A DNA stretch of 64,000 nt from NCBI GenBank assembly GCA_947000775.1, contig CAMQGK010000048.1, forward strand, positions 1,603,001-1,667,000, in the 5' to 3' direction. Shown here piece after piece: positions 59,050-64,000 of the stretch. Origin of the DNA: Pterois miles (Eukaryota; Chordata; Actinopteri; Perciformes; Scorpaenidae). Position 1 is the first letter of the stretch. Each line of letters opens with the position of its first letter. The translations under genes were made by a program, and so were the position numbers. The notes beneath the pieces are model-generated. The model ran no database searches. It was not told where the DNA came from and saw only the letters and a program-made list of their open reading frames with translations.

Positions 59050-60090
59050 TTGTACACTCAGCAGCAAAAGCATTTGCAAGACAGAACAGGTTGTCAAAGA
59101 GAAAGCATCTATGCATGTGAGCATATGCGGGACAGGTTATTGGATGTTTGCATGCACATGAGAAGGTTTCAAGAGATTCTGCTGCAGCTAATCTTCTGTA
59201 TCGACTCCACACTAACACACACTCATGCACACGCTGCGATGGCTGTCGGGCCCCTGCAGAGCTAAGCAGCATGCCTCAGCTTCCTCTGTGCCACTATGCC
59301 ATCTGGCTGCTTCAGATGGTTTGATAACTCCACACCAGGGTCCTGCTCTTTCATCCAGAGGGACCAAGTCAGTTGAGCCAAGAGAAACAAATGGCTCCTA
59401 ACTGGACCCACTGAGTGCAACAGTACACATGTAGTCATGGAGGAACTACATCTCCTGAAACAACATTCATTTACCGGTATTGTTTCTTTTCATGCTGATA
59501 TAACATTGTCCTCTGATTGATCATAAGACAATCTGATATATGGCCATGCATGAACATATACAGTATATTAAATAGTGGTCTAAAATAGTGGTTTACCAAT
59601 CTTTTGCATGGCCAGATACGTAATTGCATATCAAATGCATTTTACGTGTATGAACAAATGGTTTCATCAAATATATAATTTCATTAAAATATAATATACC
59701 ATGTAATATGTAGGTAAATTATGCATATGGCCATATATGAGTGAGATTTTCTGTATAGAAAGATTAGATTCTAGTGTGTCTACTTTTTAAATCAGTTTAT
59801 AGTTTGAGTAATTTTAATCCAACAAAATGGCAACAAAGTGAAAATAAAAGACTTCGTGGTGTTTTCTTGGCCATCTCTTTCCTCTCTCATTCTCCTTCTA
59901 TAAATGGATGGTAAATATGTTGTTTCTTCATTTGAATCTGGCAGACAGGATAAGAAATAAAAGAGAATGCAAGACAGAGCTTCTCTCTCTTGTTAAAGTG
60001 TGGGCAACAGAAGAAGTGTCCCCTCTTGTTTTTGTATAATGCACATTGGCTGGAAGACGTCCTAATCCACACTGAGGGGAAGTGGGTGGA
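59050..60090. other. Gene-free span
   Basis: No gene or recognised repeat. Frames here arise from CA/TG composition. Confidence 0.4.
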
Positions 60091-60092
60091 AT

Positions 60093-60094
<2 letters not shown>

Positions 60095-60176
<82 letters not shown>
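60095..60176. repeat. (CA)n microsatellite
   Basis: About 82 bp of pure CA, the longest CA run in the window. It creates the Val-Cys and Thr-His open frames on both strands. Confidence 0.97.
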
Positions 60177-60179
<3 letters not shown>

Positions 60180-61075
60180 TTGAATGTGTGAAAGAGGCCA
60201 TAAAAGGATTCTTTGCAACTGTGTTAGATGCTGTGATTATAAAGTAAACTGAACCAATGAAATGACTGAAAAATTGTATACATGAATATCATAATTGGGA
60301 CATTCTGGGGTGTGAATATGCATGTTTTTTATTACAGTAACATGTCATATGTCACTTTGGGCTATTTGGAAGTGCATAAAATGATACACAAGAAGTTTTG
60401 TGCTTAATGGATCCATAAAACCTGGTGTCTCAAGTTTGAATATTTCAAGTAGCGTAAAAACAAGCTGACACATGAAATGAAAGTAAAACCCAGCACGTGC
60501 AACCTGTCCTCACTCCTAAATCTCTATATGAGTTGCACTGGATCCAATGTAGGTCCATCTGCGCCATTATTAGCTGCTCAGAGCAACTGACTTAGTATAA
60601 AGAGAGAGATAGTTTACTTAGAGCGGATGGGAAAGCTGGTAGATGGGTCAAACAAACACAGGACTTTCACCCAGAGGACTGCTGTTTGTGTTCCGTGTGA
60701 AACTAAAAGTCAATGTTGAAATTTTTTCCCATTATTCATCCCATAAGTCTTGAGTTGCTAACATCAACCACATCCTTGCTAACTCTACGTGGTGGTTTTG
60801 TTGCCTAAACATGTTAACATGCTGATGTTAAAGTTTAGCTCAGTTCACCACTGAGCTTCAGAGAACCACCAGCAGTCGCTGTAGACTGAGGTGAGTTTAG
60901 ACTGAGATTTTTTGTCTCTAACAGGGAGACAATGGTTGAGTGATCACACAACCGACCAAGTCAATTTTCTTTTTAGTAAAGTCCGATATCACAAATTTGC
61001 CTCAAAAGGCTTTACTGCCTGGACAGTGAACCACATCCACTGTACTGCTGTACAAAAAATATTTTCTAACATTGC
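60180..61075. other. Gene-free span
   Basis: 60640-60870 contains diverged family C and family E text. No gene was found. Confidence 0.4.
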
Positions 61076-61078
61076 AGT

Positions 61079-61675
61079 ATTAGCTGCAGTGGGTAGAACT
61101 GGAGCACTAAATCCTGACAGTAATACATGAGACAGGTAATCTGAAACACATCCTGTGCCTCTGTGTCCTCCCGTGTGCTCCTAGTGGAATCTGCAAGATT
61201 TCACAGACTGGAGGAAAACAACCAATCAGAGCTGATCTGACATCCAGCTTCTGTCTATGAGAGCCACGAATCAATCATTCACAAACTCCGATCAAATGGT
61301 CAAACTAGGCAGCGCTGATCAAATATGAAACAATATTCTGATACTGTAATGCCTATTTCTCACCTCAAAATACTTTCAGAAAGATCTTGTAGTTACCATT
61401 TAGCTGTAAAATGAGAAAGTTGAGGATAAATACCAATCACTGCCCACCAGCTAGAGCACAGCCAATACAACGCCCTCTCTTTCTGAATTGACCAGTTACA
61501 GTATTGGCCATAGTTTTCCGTTACAGACTAGATTTTTTAAAGCCTGAAAACAGAGTCATGAGGAGGTGCAGCAGTCTAGTTTTCTCTCACAACACTTGAA
61601 TTACAACATGCTGAGAGGTTGTTATGGGATGTTTGCCTAATAATGCCAAAGAAATGTTGCCTACTGAAGCTTTAA
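61079..61675 (+). mobile_element. MITE-like family D element (near-complete copy)
   Basis: It starts TTAGCTGCAGTGGGTAGAAC and ends 'GCCTACTGAAGCTTTAA', giving terminal inverted repeats of about 16 bp (TTAAAGCT(G/T)CAGTRGG form). The interior aligns to 35233-35896 but has a single, non-inverted copy of the TCAAACTAGGCAG block at 61300-61345. No coding capacity. Probably a non-autonomous DNA transposon. Confidence 0.8.
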
Positions 61676-61912
61676 GTTATGAGAATTCATGAAGTGTTTT
61701 GTATTGCTTTACTAATATTTTGTCAGGATTGTTAGTTGTATCAGCTGTGAGTCCTGCAGTTTTGTTTCTAGTTCCCAGAGGGTGAATCCTGACCACCCTT
61801 CCCAGGCTCTTTGTCTTCTACAGTCCATTACTGTCATCACTTTCACACATGGGGCTGTAATGAGTGCTGCAGCCTCTTGGGGCCACGAGCAAGGTAGATG
61901 CATTTCAAAATT

Positions 61913-62240
61913 AATGATTTAGAGATGAAAACTCCACACAGAAGGACCCAAGTTACGGTGACCATCTTGCTGTGAGGCAGCAGCACCCCATGCAGTGGTG
62001 TGGAGTTTGAACATTCTCCCCCATGTTAGCGTGGGTTATTTAATTGTAGACTCTAAATTGCTCGTAGGTGTGAATGTGTGTGTGAATGGTTGTCTGTCTC
62101 TATGTCAGCCCTGTGAGTCTGGTGGCCTGTCCAGAGTGTATCCCACCTTCGCCAAATGTCAGCTGGGACTGGCTCCAGCCCCCCGCAACCCTGAGGATAA
62201 GCGGTTACAGATAATGAATGAATGATTTAGAAATCAAAAG
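61913..62240 (+). mobile_element. Family S2 repeat with an inverted 5' segment, flanked by target duplication
   Basis: 61932-61990 is the head region in reverse orientation (CCACACAGAAGGACCC through CTGTGAGGCAG). From about 61999 the rest runs forward ('GTGTGGAGTTTGAACATTCT' to 'AAGCGGTTACAGATAATG'), with an internal deletion of about 50 bp near 62040. Both parts share the GTGTGGAGTTT text at the junction. The whole is flanked by AATGATTTAGAGATGAAAA (61913-61931) and AATGATTTAGAAATCAAAA (62221-62239), 17 of 19 identical. Head inversion inside one duplication is the signature of twin priming. Confidence 0.85.
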
Positions 62241-62244
62241 GACC

Positions 62245-62520
62245 ACACCTGCAAACCGTCTATGACTTGAATTTGAGACCGGACGCTGTGCTGGATTTAG
62301 TTGTCATCACATTCTAATGGTGGTTGGTGCATGCACTTTAAAAACAGATCCACACTCTGTCTGCTGAAACCTTTCACGCAATAAGCAGCAATAATGCTAA
62401 GTGCACTAGGGCATTATAAACTCCACAGACAGTGCTGGTCTGGCCTTAATATGTCCTGTGCCCATGCAGAGGTTGATGTAATATCCCGTTCCTGTTATTT
62501 ATAGCTGCCAAAAGGGAGTT
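62245..62520. other. Gene-free span
   Basis: No gene or repeat recognised. Confidence 0.4.
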
Positions 62521-62524
62521 GATT

Positions 62525-62525
<1 letters not shown>

Positions 62526-62559
<34 letters not shown>

Positions 62560-62560
62560 T

Positions 62561-62590
<30 letters not shown>
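62526..62590. repeat. Compound (CT)n-(CA)n microsatellite
   Basis: (CT)n at 62526-62556, then ACATG, then (CA)n at 62562-62589 and an A run. Confidence 0.95.
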
Positions 62591-62593
<3 letters not shown>

Positions 62594-62948
62594 AAAATAA
62601 ACAGTCTGCTTCTCTTTCCATCTTTCTCTTTTTGCTCCGGGATCTTTTGAGACTGAGGATTTGTTTTTTTAAAGCTGAATCCTGAATCTCATCTGACTTT
62701 TGGTGCATCTTTCCCAGGGCAGGCATTCACCTTGAATAGGAATCTCACTATGAAGTGAGGTTCTCGCCTGGTTCCACCCTCATAACAATGCCTTACTGCA
62801 GCTGACAAAAATATGGTTTACTGTCTGCGCTGTATCACTCTAGAATCAAACACAGGGTTCTGTGACCCCTGCAAATGTGCTTCCAGTATTACATGTCATT
62901 ATTTTTTCTATCTCCTCAGGAGGGTTTTCATCAGTTATTTAGTCCACA

Positions 62949-63066
62949 TAAGATAAGATGAACCTTTATTAATCCCCAGAGGGAAATTCAGGAAAGCTTC
63001 AGTTCCCATACCGGGAGTCGAACCCGAGCGAAAACCAGGAATCCTAACCGCTATACCATATGGGAA
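62949..63066 (-). mobile_element. tRNA-Glu-headed chimera with LINE 3' tail
   Basis: On the minus strand a tRNA-Glu(TTC)-like head occupies 63065-63003. It is followed after about 14 nt by the LINE tail 'GAATTTCCCTCTGGGGATTA', ATAAAGGTTC and ATCTT repeats ending at about 62949. The head starts exactly at the mature tRNA 5' end. This is either a minimal SINE (tRNA head plus LINE tail) or a one-off template-switch product. No target-site duplication is obvious. Confidence 0.82.
63003..63065 (-). pseudogene. tRNA-Glu (UUC) pseudogene
   Basis: It carries the acceptor strand TCCCATA with its partner TATGGGA, the D arm and A box TGGTATAGCGGTTAGGAT, anticodon TTC in the loop after CCTGG, and the B box GGGTTCGACTCCC. 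It is 63 nt instead of about 72: the 3' half of the anticodon stem and the variable loop (about 9 nt) are missing, so it cannot fold as tRNA. No CCA follows. Confidence 0.88.
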
Positions 63067-63069
63067 TAT

Positions 63070-63355
63070 ATACAGGATACCAAAACTTGTCGAAATGACA
63101 GAAGAAAGCAGGTCATTGCAGAGGTATAAAGTGTAGCACCATTAAGTGGACTTACCTGCATTTTCGCACATTATAGTCCCTGAGGATACTTCATAAGCAT
63201 AACAGTGCTATCATTTACAGAGAATAAACCTTATTGTCCTTGTCATTATGTAATTTACTCTCATGTCGCTCAGTAGTCTACCTATGTTAGACCCCTGTTC
63301 AGGCATTTAGTTTAGGCATACAGTTTCTTAGGTAACAGTAGTGAATGTAGCAGGG
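63070..63355. other. No gene seen
   Basis: Ordinary AT-rich intergenic sequence. Confidence 0.4.
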
Positions 63356-63359
63356 GCCA

Positions 63360-63396
63360 TAAGATAAGATAAGATAAGATGAACCTTTATTAATAT
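63360..63396 (-). mobile_element. Minimal LINE 3' tail
   Basis: On the minus strand only ATTAATAAAGGTTCATC and ATCTT repeats remain; the C/G hairpin is already lost. An extremely short 5'-truncated insertion or tail scrap. Confidence 0.65.
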
Positions 63397-63399
63397 TCA

Positions 63400-64000
63400 T
63401 ATTCACATTCTAAGAATACTACCCCCGCTCCTAACTTACCCTAAAATTGTCTAGCAAAGAGTCTTAACTTAAGGAGTGATTTAGGAAACTTCTCAGAACA
63501 AAGAAGGGACAGAAGCATTTACCTTAGCGAGAAGGTGTGACTGAACCTAATGGTAGGTATGACCTGTTCATTTAAAAAGATGTGATTGGTTGATGAGAAA
63601 AGAGAAAAGAAAAATGCACTCTTAGAGAAAAATGGGCATAGATGAGACAATGAAAATGATAGGCCTAATCATTAAAATAATAATAATCAGAATTTATATG
63701 GTATTTTTCAAAAACAAGTTTACAAAGTGCTTCACAGACATTAAAACATAAAGTACACAGTGTAATTACAAATTAGAAAGTTCAATGCAGCCAAGAAAAA
63801 GCAACATAGTTAAAAGAAGAATGAATAAAAATAAAATGACTAGAAGTATAAAAAAAAATAAAAAACTCGAATTAAAAGCAGTTTCAATTTTAGCCATTTT
63901 AAAATTAGTTTTAAAGGAGGACACTGAGGTAATAGAAATGTATGCATATCATTTAGTTATTTACTCTATTTCATTAACTCACAGTTATTCAGCATTTGGG
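63400..64000. other. Gene-free span
   Basis: 63690-63780 ('TTTACAAAGTGCTTCACAGA') resembles a common fish dispersed repeat. No gene was found before the window ends. Confidence 0.4.

Noticed and set aside
63003..63065. Functional tRNA-Glu gene
   Set aside because: About 9 nt of the anticodon stem and variable loop are missing and it is fused to a LINE tail.

Overview
The window is vertebrate nuclear DNA, almost certainly from a ray-finned fish and probably a percomorph-type teleost. It is AT-rich and CpG-poor. It is dense in long CA/TG, TA and GA microsatellites, and it holds repeat families typical of teleosts: tRNA-headed SINEs, LINE 3' tails ending in an AATAAAGG block plus ATCTT repeats, a Rex3/RTE-type LINE, a Tc1/mariner transposon and TTAA-flanked MITEs. 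There are no bacterial-style genes or operons. I found no multi-exon host gene that I could name. The two best host-gene candidates are a possible first coding exon at 43078-43120 (14 codons, then a strong GTAAGA donor) and a frameshifted coiled-coil reading frame on the minus strand at 19728-20200.

Layout. 0-9 kb: intergenic DNA with old dispersed repeats, a TA microsatellite, a frameshifted L2/Rex1-type reverse transcriptase scrap (4.55-4.88 kb), a complete TTAA-flanked MITE (6.01-6.49 kb) and a tRNA-headed SINE (8.71-9.04 kb, minus). 9.9-10.7 kb: a MITE end, then a second tRNA-headed repeat with a clear 14-bp target-site duplication. 13.9-16.8 kb: the most structured part, a nested block. 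A decayed DD36E Tc1-like transposon carries an insertion made of a near full-length U1 snRNA copy joined to a full-length SINE, and is followed by a decayed Rex3-like LINE on the minus strand. 21.06-21.53 kb: a homopolymer-rich block that looks like damaged assembly. 28.7-31.65 kb: a roughly 3-kb TIR-bounded transposon-like unit interrupted by a SINE. 35.2-35.9 kb: a MITE-like element with a long internal hairpin. 38.7 kb: a tRNA-Lys-like sequence. 42.1-43.1 kb: a polypyrimidine tract followed by the candidate first exon. 54.1-54.8 kb: a 23-bp minisatellite with a 69-bp higher-order period, next to a minus-strand LINE reverse transcriptase remnant. 61-63.4 kb: a second copy of the 35-kb MITE family, a SINE with an inverted 5' end inside a target-site duplication, and a tRNA-Glu-headed LINE-tail chimera.

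How it fits together: several unrelated RNA heads (a SINE tRNA, U1 snRNA plus SINE, tRNA-Glu) end in variants of one 3' tail. The tail is a short C/G-rich hairpin, AATAAAGG and a simple repeat, and the same tail also ends bare LINE 3' UTR fragments. The simplest reading is that one LINE reverse transcription machinery moved many RNAs here, with template switching producing the U1-SINE chimera. This is inference from sequence. Family names come from recognition and no database was searched.
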